Source of the DNA: Brucella pseudintermedia
GTDB lineage: Bacteria > Pseudomonadota > Alphaproteobacteria > Rhizobiales > Rhizobiaceae
Length of the DNA: 64,000 bases
Assembly (NCBI RefSeq): GCF_008932435.1
Contig: NZ_WBWE01000004.1
Location: 124,001-188,000, forward strand
Direction of reading: 5' to 3'
Below the pieces are notes generated by a model. The model had not been told where the DNA came from and searched no databases. It worked only from the letters and a program-made list of their open reading frames with translations. A program made the position numbers and the translations under genes. Below, piece after piece: positions 44,440 to 55,146 of this stretch (the first letter of the stretch is position 1; every line of letters starts with the position of its first letter).

Positions 44440-45747
44440 GTGGTCAATTCCACTGTGAGCGCGGTCGGCGTAACGCCCGACCTGCGCGACAGCACCATTC
44501 GCAAGCTCAACCTGCGGATCGTACTGTTCTGTTTCATCTGCTTCATCGTCAACTATCTTGATCGGGTGAATATCGGCTATGCCGCGCTTCACATGAACAA
44601 TGATATCGGCCTGACGCCTTATATGTTCGGCGTCGGGGCGGGCATCTTCTTCATCGGCTACATGCTGTTTGAAGTGCCGAGCAACATGATGCTGCACAAG
44701 CTTGGCTCGCGCGTCTGGATCGCGCGCATCATGGTCACGTGGGGGCTGGTCTCCTGCGCCATGGCTTTTGTGCAGGGCCCGGTTTCGTTCTACATCCTGC
44801 GCTTCCTGCTGGGCGTTGCGGAAGCCGGTTTTGCGCCGGGCGTTCTGCTTTACCTCACCTATTGGTTTCCGGCCAAGGAACGTGGCCGCGCAACGGCGCT
44901 GTTCATGACGGCAACCGTGCTTTCCATCGTTGTCGGCGCGCCGTTCTCGGGCTGGCTGATGGATGCAGGCGAGGGGCTTTTCGGCCTGCATGGCTGGCAG
45001 GCGATGTTCATTCTCGAAGGGCTTCCCGCCGTGCTCCTCGGCATCGTGACATTCTTCTATCTGGTCGACAGTCCAGAAAAGGACAAGCACTGGCTGACGG
45101 CAGACGAACGCGCCTGGCTGATGGCCGAACTTGCCAAGGAAAATCAGGGCAAGCAGCCTGATACCCGCCATTCGCTGAAAGAGGTTTTCAGCGACTACCG
45201 CGTCTGGCTTCTGACGCTGGTCTATATGTTCAACGGCATTGCCGTTTATGGCGTCATCATGTGGCTGCCGCAGATCGTCAAAAGCCTTGGTGATTACAGT
45301 GCGGCCCAGACGGGGCTCATTTCGGCCATTCCTTTCGTGTTCGCAGCCATCGGACTTGTGGTGATTTCGCGCAGTTCGGATCGTACTGGCGAACGCAAGA
45401 TCCATACGGCGATTGCAGGCCTGTTCGGCGGCGTGTTCCTCGCCGCCAGCGCGCTGTCTCCGTCGCCGGTCTTGAGCCTCGTCCTGCTGTCGGTCTGCGC
45501 CTTCTTCCTCTGGTCTTATCTGGGTGTGTTCTGGACGCTGCCGACCCAGTTCCTTTCGGGCGCCGCTGCTGCTGGCGGTCTTGCCGCCATCAATGGCTTC
45601 GCGCAGCTTGGCGGCTTCACCGGGCCTTATCTCGTCGGTTGGGTCAAATCCACGACCGACAGCTTTTCGCTGTCATTGCTGGCCCTGTCCGTATTCCCGA
45701 TCATCGGCTTCTTCCTCTGCATGAGCCTGAAAGCCAAACGGGACTAG
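44440..45747 (+). CDS. MFS transporter, anion:cation symporter (tartrate/hexuronate-type) family
   Basis: The protein has 435 residues from GTG 44440, which follows GGGAGGATATC. There are twelve spans. Span 1 has FICFIVNYLDRVNIGYAALH, and LTYWFPAKERGRATALFM follows span 4; both are typical of the ACS family that imports organic acids. The neighbouring SDR, lyase and GntR genes suggest that it imports the acid they degrade. A terminator follows at 45755. Confidence 0.88.
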   Translation: MVNSTVSAVGVTPDLRDSTIRKLNLRIVLFCFICFIVNYLDRVNIGYAALHMNNDIGLTPYMFGVGAGIFFIGYMLFEVPSNMMLHKLGSRVWIARIMVTWGLVSCAMAFVQGPVSFYILRFLLGVAEAGFAPGVLLYLTYWFPAKERGRATALFMTATVLSIVVGAPFSGWLMDAGEGLFGLHGWQAMFILEGLPAVLLGIVTFFYLVDSPEKDKHWLTADERAWLMAELAKENQGKQPDTRHSLKEVFSDYRVWLLTLVYMFNGIAVYGVIMWLPQIVKSLGDYSAAQTGLISAIPFVFAAIGLVVISRSSDRTGERKIHTAIAGLFGGVFLAASALSPSPVLSLVLLSVCAFFLWSYLGVFWTLPTQFLSGAAAAGGLAAINGFAQLGGFTGPYLVGWVKSTTDSFSLSLLALSVFPIIGFFLCMSLKAKRD

Positions 45748-45754
45748 TGGACTG

Positions 45755-45779
45755 ACGGACCCGGCATCACCGGGTCCGT
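45755..45779 (+). terminator. Terminator after the MFS gene
   Basis: ACGGACCCGG, loop CATCA, CCGGGTCCGT: a 10-bp perfect stem with little T run. It begins 8 bp after the stop. Confidence 0.6.
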
Positions 45780-45854
45780 TACTATCACGCGTGGAATTTG
45801 AATGCGGTTTCAACCGCTCTATACGTTGCAATAAGGCGTCTGTAAGATTCGGAC

Positions 45855-46583
45855 ATGAAAGAGATTCGGGGCAAGAACAAGAAGTCGCTGGCAAGCAGCA
45901 TCGCGGAACGCATTCGCGGTGCGATTGTCGATGCGGAGTTTCTATTCGGTGAAAACCTCTCCGAAGACATGCTTGCTGCGGCGTTCGATGTCAGCCGCAC
46001 GCCGGTGCGCGAGGCGCTCAACATTTTGCAGATGCAGGAACTGGTCCACATCGTTCCGAAGTCCGGCACCTATGTTTTCACGCCCACGCAGGAAGACATT
46101 GCCGAACTGTGTGATTTTCGCGTCGGCCTTGAGGATCAAGCCATGCGGCTGGCGCTCGTCTGCAATCGCAAGAAGCTCGTTTCACAATTGAAAAAGCAGT
46201 ACGATCTCATGCGCGTGGCGATAGACGAAGATGATCTGCGCGCTTACGGGCGCTGTGACACGGAATTCCATCTGGCTTTCTTCCGCGTCTGCGGCAATCG
46301 TTATCTGGCGCGGGCCTATGACAGTATTCTGGGACGTGTCGCTGCCTTGCGGACCCATCTGGCCATCGGCGCGGAGGGCGAGCCCGCGCGCTCTTTCGCC
46401 GATCATGCCGCCATCATCGAACTGGCTGACGCCGACAAGCCGGAAGAACTGAAGGAAATACTGGACGCGCACATCATGCGCACCAAGACCAATTACCTGA
46501 ATGCCTTCAGCCGGTTGCCTCGCCAGCCGGGCGACAGCCGCACGATGCGGCTGCGCCGGCAATTGTCGCTGACAAACGAATAG
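45855..46583 (+). CDS. GntR family (FCD) transcriptional regulator
   Basis: The protein has 242 residues. The winged helix is LSEDMLAAAFDVSRTPVREA at about residues 36-55. The FCD domain follows, with metal-like ligands (DTEFHLAFFRV, SFADHAAIIE, ILDAHIMRTK). It follows the MFS gene and may repress the SDR-lyase/MFS cluster through the TACAA-N4-TTGTA site at 44199. The effector is unknown. Confidence 0.88.
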   Translation: MKEIRGKNKKSLASSIAERIRGAIVDAEFLFGENLSEDMLAAAFDVSRTPVREALNILQMQELVHIVPKSGTYVFTPTQEDIAELCDFRVGLEDQAMRLALVCNRKKLVSQLKKQYDLMRVAIDEDDLRAYGRCDTEFHLAFFRVCGNRYLARAYDSILGRVAALRTHLAIGAEGEPARSFADHAAIIELADADKPEELKEILDAHIMRTKTNYLNAFSRLPRQPGDSRTMRLRRQLSLTNE

Positions 46584-46592
46584 GGTTTCGGG

Positions 46593-47519
46593 TCAGACTG
46601 CCCACTCCACATCCGTGGTGAAGGCGATGGTCAGCCACCGGTCCGGCCCTTCACCGCCGAGCGCATCGCCGATTTCGTCACGCAATTGGTCCCATTCTTC
46701 AAGCTTTCGCGGCGGAAGATCGGGCGGGACAATGAAATAGAGTTCGATTTGCTTGCCGCGGCCGACCTTGGCGACATAAGCGCGGTATGACAGGAAACCG
46801 TGGCGCTTGACGAACTCTTCCGCAATCCTGTCGACATGCTGTTTAAGGTCCGCTGGGGTGACAAGGAATATGTCGGCCAGCGCCTGTTTGATCGTGCCGA
46901 TCGGCATGGGAATGATGACAAGGCAAACGACTGCCAGAACTGCGGGATCGATATAGGGTGTCAGCCAGCCCAGTTCCGTATTCTCAATGGCATAGCCAAT
47001 GGAGAAGGCTATCAAAAGCGCTGCGGTAATTCCGCCCGACATGATCCAGGCTTTGGCGTCGAGCGCCACGAAGTCCGACTTCAATGTGCGGTTTGCGCGC
47101 ATTTCGAACCACGCCATGCCGAGGCAAGCGATGAGCGCGACCACCGCATAGAAAATCGCATAGCTGAATTCAAGATTGCGTCCGCCATCCATCAGGCTGC
47201 CGATTGCATTTATAAGCGCGTAGATCGCAACGCCGGTCAGCATCATACCATTGAGGCCGAGCACCATGGGTTCCAGATGCCAGAAACCCATCGTGAAGCG
47301 ATCACGCAGTTTTCCGCGAGGCTGTTCCGGCAGGGCAGAGAGTGCGATGAGCCGTGAAACGAGAAGGGCAAGCCCGCTCATGGCAGCGTCGGCAAGCATG
47401 TAAACGCCGTCGAATACGATAGAAAATGAGCCGGATAGCAGGCCGAAAACGACGCCGAAACCAGCAACAAAGATAGTAACCGCTATTGAGATTTGAAGAA
47501 TAGATTGTTCACTGCGCAA
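46593..47519 (-). CDS. Cation diffusion facilitator family transporter
   Basis: The protein has about 308 residues from TTG 47519, which has GGAG at good spacing (CGGAGTACAAATTG); a longer version from TTG 47546 has no ribosome site. There are six spans. The metal-site equivalents are VFDGVYMLADAAMSG in span 2 and VALDAKAWIMSGG in span 5, where the usual DxxxD pattern is degenerate. A C-terminal cytoplasmic domain of about 90 residues ends TIAFTTDVEWAV. It exports a divalent cation; the metal cannot be assigned and the altered site makes the activity uncertain. Confidence 0.8.
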   Translation of the reverse strand: MRSEQSILQISIAVTIFVAGFGVVFGLLSGSFSIVFDGVYMLADAAMSGLALLVSRLIALSALPEQPRGKLRDRFTMGFWHLEPMVLGLNGMMLTGVAIYALINAIGSLMDGGRNLEFSYAIFYAVVALIACLGMAWFEMRANRTLKSDFVALDAKAWIMSGGITAALLIAFSIGYAIENTELGWLTPYIDPAVLAVVCLVIIPMPIGTIKQALADIFLVTPADLKQHVDRIAEEFVKRHGFLSYRAYVAKVGRGKQIELYFIVPPDLPPRKLEEWDQLRDEIGDALGGEGPDRWLTIAFTTDVEWAV

Positions 47520-47654
47520 TTTGTACTCCGATTTAACCAAACACAACGCGGTTTGGCTTCGGAATGCGCTTCTTCAAGCGCCGAGCCAATTCCGCGTTGC
47601 ACGGCAAATCTACACCGGCGGCGCTAAACTGGCAAATCGGTCAGCTATTCAGCA

Positions 47655-48677
47655 TCAGGCCCATTCTGGTACGCGGGTCGCGGATTCCCGCAGGATAAGC
47701 TCGACCGGCCATAATTCCTGAATGTCGGACGCGGCGCGTCCGTCGAGTATGTCCATCAGGAGATCGGCGCAACGCTTGCCTGCCGCACGCATCGAGGAGC
47801 GCGTCGCCGTAAGGGAAGGGACCATATTGTCGGCGCTCAAAAAAGAGATCACGTCGTCATGGGCGATGACGGAAATGTCCTTGCCGATGGTCAGGCCGAA
47901 GGATCTTGCGGCGCGGTATATGCCAAGTGCGGTCATCATCGAGCCGGCCACAAATGCGGTCGGGCGCGGATTGCGCTCCAACAGCTTGCGAGCAAGGCGA
48001 TAGCCGATTTCGTCCGTGAAGTCGCCATGCGCGACCAGATCGGGATCGAAGGCGATGCCTCTGCTTTCAAGCGCTTTGCGGTAGCCTTCGTCTCGGTGAA
48101 GCGAGAAGGTGAAGCCGTAACGCCCATTGATCATCGCAATGCGCCGATGGCCGAGATCGAGCAAATGCGTCGTCGAGCGATAGACCGCGCCTTCATTGTC
48201 GATGTCGAGCCATGCGTGCGGAATGTCGGTCTCGGAACGTCCATGGACGAGAAATGGCATGCCTAGTTCGTGCAGCAGGCGGATGCGCTCGTCATTGGGC
48301 TTCGGAGATGTCACGATGACGGCATCCACGCGGCGACTGGTGGCCAGACGCCGGCAGAGCTGCACTTCGTCGTCGGTTCCATTGTTGGCGATGGGGCTGA
48401 CAAGAATATCGACTTCGTCCTGACTGAGCCGTTCGGCCATGCCGCGCATGAATTCAGCGAAGTGAAATTCGCTGTTGCGTCCCATCACGACACCGATTGC
48501 ACCGGCGCGACCCGTAACAAGCCTGACCGCGTTGACATTGGGCCGGTAACCAAGACGCACCGCCTCGTCCATCACCCGCTTGCGCGTGCTTTCCGCCACT
48601 TCGGGATAGCCGCTCAACGCCCGGCTGACGGTCGTGGCCGAAAGGCCCAGATGTTTGGCGAATTCACGGAGCTTCAT
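47655..48677 (-). CDS. thuR: LacI family regulator ThuR of trehalose uptake/use
   Basis: The protein has 340 residues. The LacI helix-turn-helix is MKLREFAKHLGLSATTVSRA, followed by the hinge RPNVNAVRLVTGR and a periplasmic-binding-like domain. It is divergent from thuEFGKAB. LacI-type sites (AAACCGTTT, twice) lie before thuE, and a TGAAATC-N6-GATTTCA repeat lies in the same intergenic region. By synteny with rhizobial thuR it probably represses the operon until trehalose or sucrose appears. Confidence 0.85.
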   Translation of the reverse strand: MKLREFAKHLGLSATTVSRALSGYPEVAESTRKRVMDEAVRLGYRPNVNAVRLVTGRAGAIGVVMGRNSEFHFAEFMRGMAERLSQDEVDILVSPIANNGTDDEVQLCRRLATSRRVDAVIVTSPKPNDERIRLLHELGMPFLVHGRSETDIPHAWLDIDNEGAVYRSTTHLLDLGHRRIAMINGRYGFTFSLHRDEGYRKALESRGIAFDPDLVAHGDFTDEIGYRLARKLLERNPRPTAFVAGSMMTALGIYRAARSFGLTIGKDISVIAHDDVISFLSADNMVPSLTATRSSMRAAGKRCADLLMDILDGRAASDIQELWPVELILRESATRVPEWA

Positions 48678-48784
48678 TTGGCTTTCAAATTATACGGGCA
48701 GGCAAGGCGGCGGATTATAGCCGCTTCCCTGCGATTAACAATTGGCCGGCTGCGTTCTTTGCGTGCTGCAACATATAGGGTGCA

Positions 48785-48804
48785 TGAAATCCAAACCGAT
48801 TTCA
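48785..48804. promoter_or_regulatory. Inverted repeat in the thuR/thuE control region
   Basis: TGAAATC-CAAACC-GATTTCA has perfect 7-bp arms with a core like the AAACCG of the thuE operators. It lies 107 bp before thuR. Confidence 0.4.
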
Positions 48805-48990
48805 AGTTTGTTCGGATTCTTGCTCCCGCCTGCCGCAAGGAAAGCGTGCCTAGAATGCCGATCAACAACGCAATGAAACCCTAACCGCTTGAATTATAAC
48901 AGAATAGGGATTGGCAATGGGTGAAACGAAGCGCGCCGGAGATTCTGCTGCTTGACAGAAATCCACTCCTCTGCAACCTTTTTGCCATCC

Positions 48991-49022
48991 AAACCGTTTT
49001 CGATTTTATCAAACCGTTTGCA
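48991..49022. promoter_or_regulatory. Two ThuR (LacI-type) operators before thuE
   Basis: AAACCGTTT occurs at 48991-48999 and 49011-49019, exactly 20 bp apart. The second, extended as TCAAACCGTTTGCA (49009-49022), matches the LacI-family consensus TGNAANCGNTTNCA at all but one fixed position. Two turns of helix apart and 23-54 bp before the thuE start, they would block transcription. Confidence 0.75.
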
Positions 49023-49044
49023 GAATGGATGGGAGGAGGGAACT

Positions 49045-50310
49045 ATGAAGGCTTTTCAAGGTGTGCTCGCGGCGTGCGTGGCGCTTGGTCTGGCGACGGT
49101 GAGCGCCCATGCGGTGGAGATTTCCATCGCGGCCAATTCGACGGGCAACAACATCAAGTTTCTGCAGGAGCAGATCGTCAAGTTCGAGAAAGATACCGGC
49201 AACAAGGTCAATATCGTCTCGATGCCGCCCTCGAGCAGCGAGCAGTTCAGCCAGTATCGTCTTTGGCTTGCAGCCGGTAACGCCGATATTGACGTTTACC
49301 AGACGGATGTGGTCTGGGCGCCGCAACTGTCCGACCAGTTTGTCGACCTGACGGAAGCGGCCAAGGACGTCACCGGCGCGCATTTTCCTTCCATCATCGC
49401 GTCGCAGACCGTGAACGGAAAGCTGGTTGCGCTGCCATTCTATACGGATGCTCCCGCCCTTTTCTATCGCAAGGATCTGCTCGAAAAATATAACAAGCAG
49501 GTTCCGAAGACCTGGGACGAGATGACGGCAACCGCCAAGGAAATCATGGACAAGGAGCGGGCCGAAGGAAAGTCCGATCTCTGGGGCTTCGTGTTTCAGG
49601 GCAATGCCTATGAAGGCCTGACCTGTAACGCGCTGGAATGGATCAAGTCCTCCGGCGGAGGCCAGATCGTCGAGGCCGACGGCACCATCTCCGTCAACAA
49701 CGAGAAGGCCGCGGCAGCACTCGACCGCGCCAAGGGCTGGATCGGCACGATTTCGCCGCAGGGCGCGCTTGCCTATCAAGAGGAAGAATCGCGTGGTGTC
49801 TGGCAGACGGGCAACGCTGTTTTCATGCGCAACTGGCCCTATGCCTATGCGCTCGGTAACAGCGCGGACAGTGGCGTAAAAGGCAAGTTCGATGTCGCGC
49901 CCTTGCCTGCGGGTGCGGAAGGCGACGCGCCATCCTCGACGCTTGGCGGCTGGAACCTCGCCGTTTCCAAATATTCCACCAAGCAGGATGCGGCCATCGC
50001 GCTGGTCAAATATCTGGCCTCGCCGGAAGTGCAGAAGGTGCAGGCGGTGGAGATTTCGCGACTGCCGACCATCGAAGCGCTCTATGACGACAAGGACGTC
50101 ATCGCGGCGCAGCCTTTCATGGCCAACTGGAAGCCGATCTTCCAGAATGCCGTGCCGCGGCCATCGGCTGCGACCAAGGTGAAGTATAATGAAGTCTCAT
50201 CGAAATTCTGGACAGCGGTGCACAAGACGCTCTCGGGCAACGGCACTGCGGCGGAAAATCTCGAAATGCTTGAGGTCGAGCTGACTGAGCTGGAAGGCTC
50301 CGGCTGGTAG
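49045..50310 (+). CDS. thuE: Trehalose/maltose-binding periplasmic protein ThuE
   Basis: The precursor has 421 residues; GGGAGGAGGG precedes ATG 49045. The signal peptide ends near residue 23 (TVSAHA). It has the MalE-like type-I binding fold (QIVKFEKDTGNKVNIVSMPP at the start, then VALPFYTDAPALFYRKDLLE, GGWNLAVSKYS). It captures trehalose, and in rhizobia also maltose and sucrose. It leads thuEFGKAB. A hairpin after it may raise its level over the permeases. Confidence 0.92.
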   Translation: MKAFQGVLAACVALGLATVSAHAVEISIAANSTGNNIKFLQEQIVKFEKDTGNKVNIVSMPPSSSEQFSQYRLWLAAGNADIDVYQTDVVWAPQLSDQFVDLTEAAKDVTGAHFPSIIASQTVNGKLVALPFYTDAPALFYRKDLLEKYNKQVPKTWDEMTATAKEIMDKERAEGKSDLWGFVFQGNAYEGLTCNALEWIKSSGGGQIVEADGTISVNNEKAAAALDRAKGWIGTISPQGALAYQEEESRGVWQTGNAVFMRNWPYAYALGNSADSGVKGKFDVAPLPAGAEGDAPSSTLGGWNLAVSKYSTKQDAAIALVKYLASPEVQKVQAVEISRLPTIEALYDDKDVIAAQPFMANWKPIFQNAVPRPSAATKVKYNEVSSKFWTAVHKTLSGNGTAAENLEMLEVELTELEGSGW

Positions 50311-50323
50311 GACCGGTCAAGCC

Positions 50324-50368
50324 GCGTTCGGGTTGTTCTCCCAAGCCCCTATCGGGCAACCCGAACGC
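50324..50368 (+). other. Intercistronic hairpin between thuE and thuF
   Basis: GCGTTCGGGTTG (50324-50335) and CAACCCGAACGC (50357-50368) are perfect 12-bp arms with a 21-nt loop. No T run follows. It probably stabilises the thuE message or reduces read-through, as in other sugar operons. Confidence 0.6.
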
Positions 50369-50402
50369 TCCAATCCCTCTGGACAGGACCAAGAGTGGGA
50401 TC

Positions 50403-51386
<984 letters not shown>

Positions 51387-51390
51387 CGTG

Positions 51391-52215
51391 ATGCGCTTTG
51401 TGAAAACGCTCGGCTTTTATCTGCTCGTGGCGCTCATCATTCTGATTGCGGTGTTTCCGTTCTATTATGCGATCATCACAAGTTTAAAATCGGGAACGGC
51501 GCTGTTTCAGGTCGATTATTGGCCCAACAGCTTTTCGCTCGACAACTATACCGGCGTGCTGACGCAGGGCAGCTTTCTACGTAGCCTCGGCAACTCGTTG
51601 CTGGTGGCAACCGTTGTAGTAGCGATTTCGCTGTTGCTGGCGGTAACGGCTGCCTATGCGCTGGCGCGAGTGCGCTTCCGGGGGCGGGGGCTCTTGCTTC
51701 TCACCATCCTGTCGGTGTCCATGTTCCCGCAGATCGCGGTGCTGGCCGGCCTTTTCGAGCTGATCCGCTTCCTGGGCATTTTCAATACGCCGCTGGCGCT
51801 GATTTTTTCCTACATGATCTTCACGCTGCCTTTCACGGTCTGGGTGCTCACTACCTTCATGCGCGACCTGCCGGTGGAAATCGAGGAAGCGGCAATCGTG
51901 GACGGCGCGTCGCCATGGGTGATCATTACGCGGGTTTTCATGCCGCTCATGTGGCCCGCCCTGGTGACGACCGGACTGCTCGCCTTCATATCGGCGTGGA
52001 ACGAATTCCTGTTCGCGCTCACCTTCACCTCTTCCGGCAGTCAGCGCACCGTGCCCGTGGCAATCGCGCTTCTGTCCGGCAACAGCCAGTTTGAAATTCC
52101 ATGGGGAAACATCATGGCGGCTTCCGTTATCGTTACGGTTCCCCTCGTCATCCTCGTGCTCATCTTCCAGCGGCGGATCGTGTCCGGTCTGACGGCAGGC
52201 GGCGTAAAGGGTTAG
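51391..52215 (+). CDS. thuG: Trehalose ABC importer permease ThuG
   Basis: The protein has 274 residues from ATG 51391 (GGGGAGAG upstream); an in-frame GTG at 51388 or ATG at 51364 inside thuF is possible. There are six spans (MalG-type), with the EAA loop [20 protein letters not shown] near residue 180. It pairs with ThuF. It is separated from thuF by only 4 bp. Confidence 0.92.
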   Translation: MRFVKTLGFYLLVALIILIAVFPFYYAIITSLKSGTALFQVDYWPNSFSLDNYTGVLTQGSFLRSLGNSLLVATVVVAISLLLAVTAAYALARVRFRGRGLLLLTILSVSMFPQIAVLAGLFELIRFLGIFNTPLALIFSYMIFTLPFTVWVLTTFMRDLPVEIEEAAIVDGASPWVIITRVFMPLMWPALVTTGLLAFISAWNEFLFALTFTSSGSQRTVPVAIALLSGNSQFEIPWGNIMAASVIVTVPLVILVLIFQRRIVSGLTAGGVKG

Positions 52216-52223
52216 GTACAACC

Positions 52224-53225
52224 ATGGCAGAACTTCAGTTGCGCGACGTGCGCAAGTCATTCGGGAATTTCGAGGTTATCAGGGGCGTGGATATGGATAT
52301 ACGCCCCGGCGAGTTCATGGTTTTCGTCGGCCCCTCCGGCTGCGGAAAATCCACGCTGCTGCGTCTCATTGCCGGGCTTGAGGAAATCACCTCGGGAAGC
52401 CTTTCCATCGACGGAACGGTGGTCAACAGCTTCGCGCCGTCGAAGCGCGGCATTGCCATGGTGTTTCAATCTTATGCGCTTTATCCGCATATGACGGTCT
52501 ATGAGAACATGGCCTTCGGCATGCAGCTTGCAGGCAAGAGCAAGGATGAATGCAAGGACCGTATTCATCAGGCCGCAGAGATGCTGCAACTGTCACCTTA
52601 TCTGGAGCGCCTGCCGCGCCAGCTTTCGGGTGGACAGCGCCAACGCGTTGCTATCGGCCGCGCCATTGTGCGTGATCCGAAGGTTTTCCTCTTCGATGAA
52701 CCCTTGTCCAACCTCGATGCGGCACTACGTGTGGCTACAAGGCTTGAGATCGCCAAGCTTCACCAGAGCATGGAAGACACCACCATGATCTATGTGACGC
52801 ATGATCAGGTGGAGGCGATGACGCTAGCTGATCGCATCTGCGTTCTGCGCGATGGACGCGTGGAGCAGATCGGCACGCCGCTCGAGCTTTATGAAAAGCC
52901 CAATTCGCTTTTCGTCGCCGGGTTCATCGGATCACCGAAGATGAATTTCCTGACCGGCAGATATAGTGAGCCTTTTGGCGCGCATACGGTGGGCCTGCGT
53001 CCTGAACATCTCGCCGTCGTGCCCGAAGGAGGCCGCTGGACCGGTCAGGTGATCCATACCGAAATCCTCGGTTCCGATACCTATGTCTATATCGATCTCG
53101 GCCTGGAGGAGCCGCTGGTGGTCCGCGAAAGCGGCGTGGCAGCGCGTAAACCGGGTGAGACGCTTTCGGTTTCCCCCATGGGGGAAAACATTCATCGTTT
53201 CGATGAAAAAGGCCGCGCCGTATAG
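52224..53225 (+). CDS. thuK: Trehalose ABC importer ATPase ThuK
   Basis: The protein has 333 residues from ATG 52224. Walker A is GPSGCGKST, the Q-loop is [11 protein letters not shown], the signature is LSGGQRQRV and Walker B is [16 protein letters not shown] MalK-type regulatory domain runs from about residue 240 and is shorter than in E. coli MalK. It energises ThuF/ThuG. The start lies 8 bp after thuG. Confidence 0.93.
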   Translation: MAELQLRDVRKSFGNFEVIRGVDMDIRPGEFMVFVGPSGCGKSTLLRLIAGLEEITSGSLSIDGTVVNSFAPSKRGIAMVFQSYALYPHMTVYENMAFGMQLAGKSKDECKDRIHQAAEMLQLSPYLERLPRQLSGGQRQRVAIGRAIVRDPKVFLFDEPLSNLDAALRVATRLEIAKLHQSMEDTTMIYVTHDQVEAMTLADRICVLRDGRVEQIGTPLELYEKPNSLFVAGFIGSPKMNFLTGRYSEPFGAHTVGLRPEHLAVVPEGGRWTGQVIHTEILGSDTYVYIDLGLEEPLVVRESGVAARKPGETLSVSPMGENIHRFDEKGRAV

Positions 53226-53294
53226 CGCCGACCTCCCAAGCTCAACGACACGTGAGACAAATGGGCCATGATGCCCGCAGCAAGGAGAATACTC

Positions 53295-54080
53295 GTGCCT
53301 ATTCGTACTATCGTCTGGGGTGAAAACATTCACGAGCAGATCAATGAAACCGTGCGTTCAATCTATCCGGACGGGATGCACAACACCATCGCCGATGCGC
53401 TCAACAAGGATGGCGCTATCGAAGCGACGACTGCGACCTTGCAGGAACCGGAACATGGCCTGAGCGAAGAGCGTCTTACCGGAACCGATGTGCTGGTCTG
53501 GTGGGGACATAAGGACCATGGCGGCGTCAGCGACTTGGTTGTGGAGCGTGTGGCAAAGCGCGTCTTTGAGGGCATGGGGCTGATCGTGCTCCATTCCGGC
53601 CATTTCTCCAAGATATTCAAGCGCCTGATGGGAACGCCCTGCGCGCTGAAATGGCGGGAGGCGGGCGAGCGTGAACGGCTTTGGGTGGTCAATCGCGGCC
53701 ATCCCATCACGCAGGGGCTGGATGAGAATTTTGTGCTTGAGAACGAAGAAATGTACGGCGAGCAGTTTTCGGTACCCGAACCGCTCGAAACCGTTTTCAT
53801 CTCATGGTTCGCTGGCGGTGAGGTCTTCCGGTCGGGAATGACCTGGCGGCGCGGGGCAGGCAACGTGTTCTATTTTCGGCCCGGTCACGAGACATATCCG
53901 ACCTATCACGATGCGAATGTGCAGACGGTTCTGCGCAATTCAGTGAAATGGGCTTACAATCCGCAACCGGCCTGGACGGGCATCCATACTGCGCCGAATG
54001 TCCCGGTCGACAAGGCGCCGGAGCCGATCGTGGAGCGTGGTCCGAAATTGCACAAACCGGGCGAAGCCGGCTATCGCTGA
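53295..54080 (+). CDS. thuA: Trehalose utilization protein ThuA
   Basis: The protein has 261 residues from GTG 53295, seven bases after AAGGAG; the ATG at 53268 is less likely. The protein starts [14 protein letters not shown] and has the ThuA fold of the glutamine-amidotransferase-like class: [17 protein letters not shown] and [19 protein letters not shown]. ThuA and ThuB in Sinorhizobium are needed to use trehalose after import, probably through a keto-derivative. The exact reaction of ThuA is not certain. Confidence 0.92.
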   Translation: MPIRTIVWGENIHEQINETVRSIYPDGMHNTIADALNKDGAIEATTATLQEPEHGLSEERLTGTDVLVWWGHKDHGGVSDLVVERVAKRVFEGMGLIVLHSGHFSKIFKRLMGTPCALKWREAGERERLWVVNRGHPITQGLDENFVLENEEMYGEQFSVPEPLETVFISWFAGGEVFRSGMTWRRGAGNVFYFRPGHETYPTYHDANVQTVLRNSVKWAYNPQPAWTGIHTAPNVPVDKAPEPIVERGPKLHKPGEAGYR

Positions 54081-54088
54081 GGTGCATC

Positions 54089-55135
54089 ATGCGTCTTCTT
54101 ATTCTTGGTACAGGCGGCATGGCGAAGAACCATGTCGAAGCCTTCAAGGCCATTGAGGGCGTCGAGGTCGTGGCGGCGTGCGATGTTTCGGCAGTGCGTG
54201 TCGATGCGTTTTCGGAAAACCATGGCATTCACAACCGCTTCACGCGGCTTGAGGATGCTCTGGAATGGAACCGTTTCGATGCAGTTGCCAATGTGACGCC
54301 GGATGCCATCCACCACCCGACCACGCTTGCGCTGGTCGGGGCCGGCAAGCACGTCTTCTGCGAAAAGCCATTGGCTGAAAGCTATCAGAAAGCCGCTGAA
54401 ATGGCCGATGCCGCAGAGCAGGCGGGCGCGGTGAATATGGTCAACCTCACCTATCGCAATGTCGCGCCGCTGCAAAAGGCGCGCGAAATGGTGCTGGCGG
54501 GCGAGATCGGACAGGTTCGCCACTTCGAGGCGTCCTATCTGCAAAGCTGGCTGGTCTCCAAGGCGTGGGGCGACTGGAAGACGGAGAGCAAATGGCTCTG
54601 GCGTCTGTCGACCCGGCACGGCTCAAATGGCGTTCTGGGCGATGTCGGCATCCACATTCTCGACTTCGCGACTTATGCCATCGGCAGCGATGTGGAGCGG
54701 GCTTCGGCGCGCCTGAAAACTTTCGAGAAGGCGGACAACAACCATATCGGCGAATATGTGCTGGATGCCAATGACAGCTTCGTCATGATGGCGGAATATG
54801 CCAATGGCGCGCTGGGTGTCATCCATGCAAGCCGCTGGGCGACGGGTCATCTGAACGAGCTGCGGCTGCGCATTCATGGAGACAAGGGGGCTCTGGAAGT
54901 CGTTCACACGCCGACGGGGTCAAGCTTGCGCGGCTCCATCGGTGAGGATATCGAAACGCCGGTCTGGCGGGACATTGATGCAGGAACGGTGGAAACCAAC
55001 TATCAGCGGTTTGCGCGCGCGGTCGCTGATGGCGCGCAACTGGAACCAAGCTTCCGTCATGCGGCCAATCTGCAACGTGTTCTCGATCATGCGATGATCG
55101 TGGACAGGCCGTTGCCTGAAGTCGTCAGCGGATAG
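54089..55135 (+). CDS. thuB: Trehalose dehydrogenase-like protein ThuB (Gfo/Idh/MocA family)
   Basis: The protein has 348 residues from ATG 54089, whose ribosome site GAGGTG overlaps the thuA stop. The NAD-binding Rossmann motif LLILGTGGMAKNHVEAFKAI lies at residues 3-22, and the conserved EKPLAES with catalytic-Lys lies near residue 90. Its C-terminal domain ends with VVSG. It probably oxidises trehalose or a derivative to a 3-keto sugar. It is the last gene of the operon, with a terminator following. Confidence 0.92.
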   Translation: MRLLILGTGGMAKNHVEAFKAIEGVEVVAACDVSAVRVDAFSENHGIHNRFTRLEDALEWNRFDAVANVTPDAIHHPTTLALVGAGKHVFCEKPLAESYQKAAEMADAAEQAGAVNMVNLTYRNVAPLQKAREMVLAGEIGQVRHFEASYLQSWLVSKAWGDWKTESKWLWRLSTRHGSNGVLGDVGIHILDFATYAIGSDVERASARLKTFEKADNNHIGEYVLDANDSFVMMAEYANGALGVIHASRWATGHLNELRLRIHGDKGALEVVHTPTGSSLRGSIGEDIETPVWRDIDAGTVETNYQRFARAVADGAQLEPSFRHAANLQRVLDHAMIVDRPLPEVVSG

Positions 55136-55146
55136 AAAAGGTAGAA

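Noticed and set aside
44208-44561. A 117-codon plus-strand frame before the MFS gene
   Set aside because: It overlaps the MFS start in another frame, lacks a ribosome site and has no domain.
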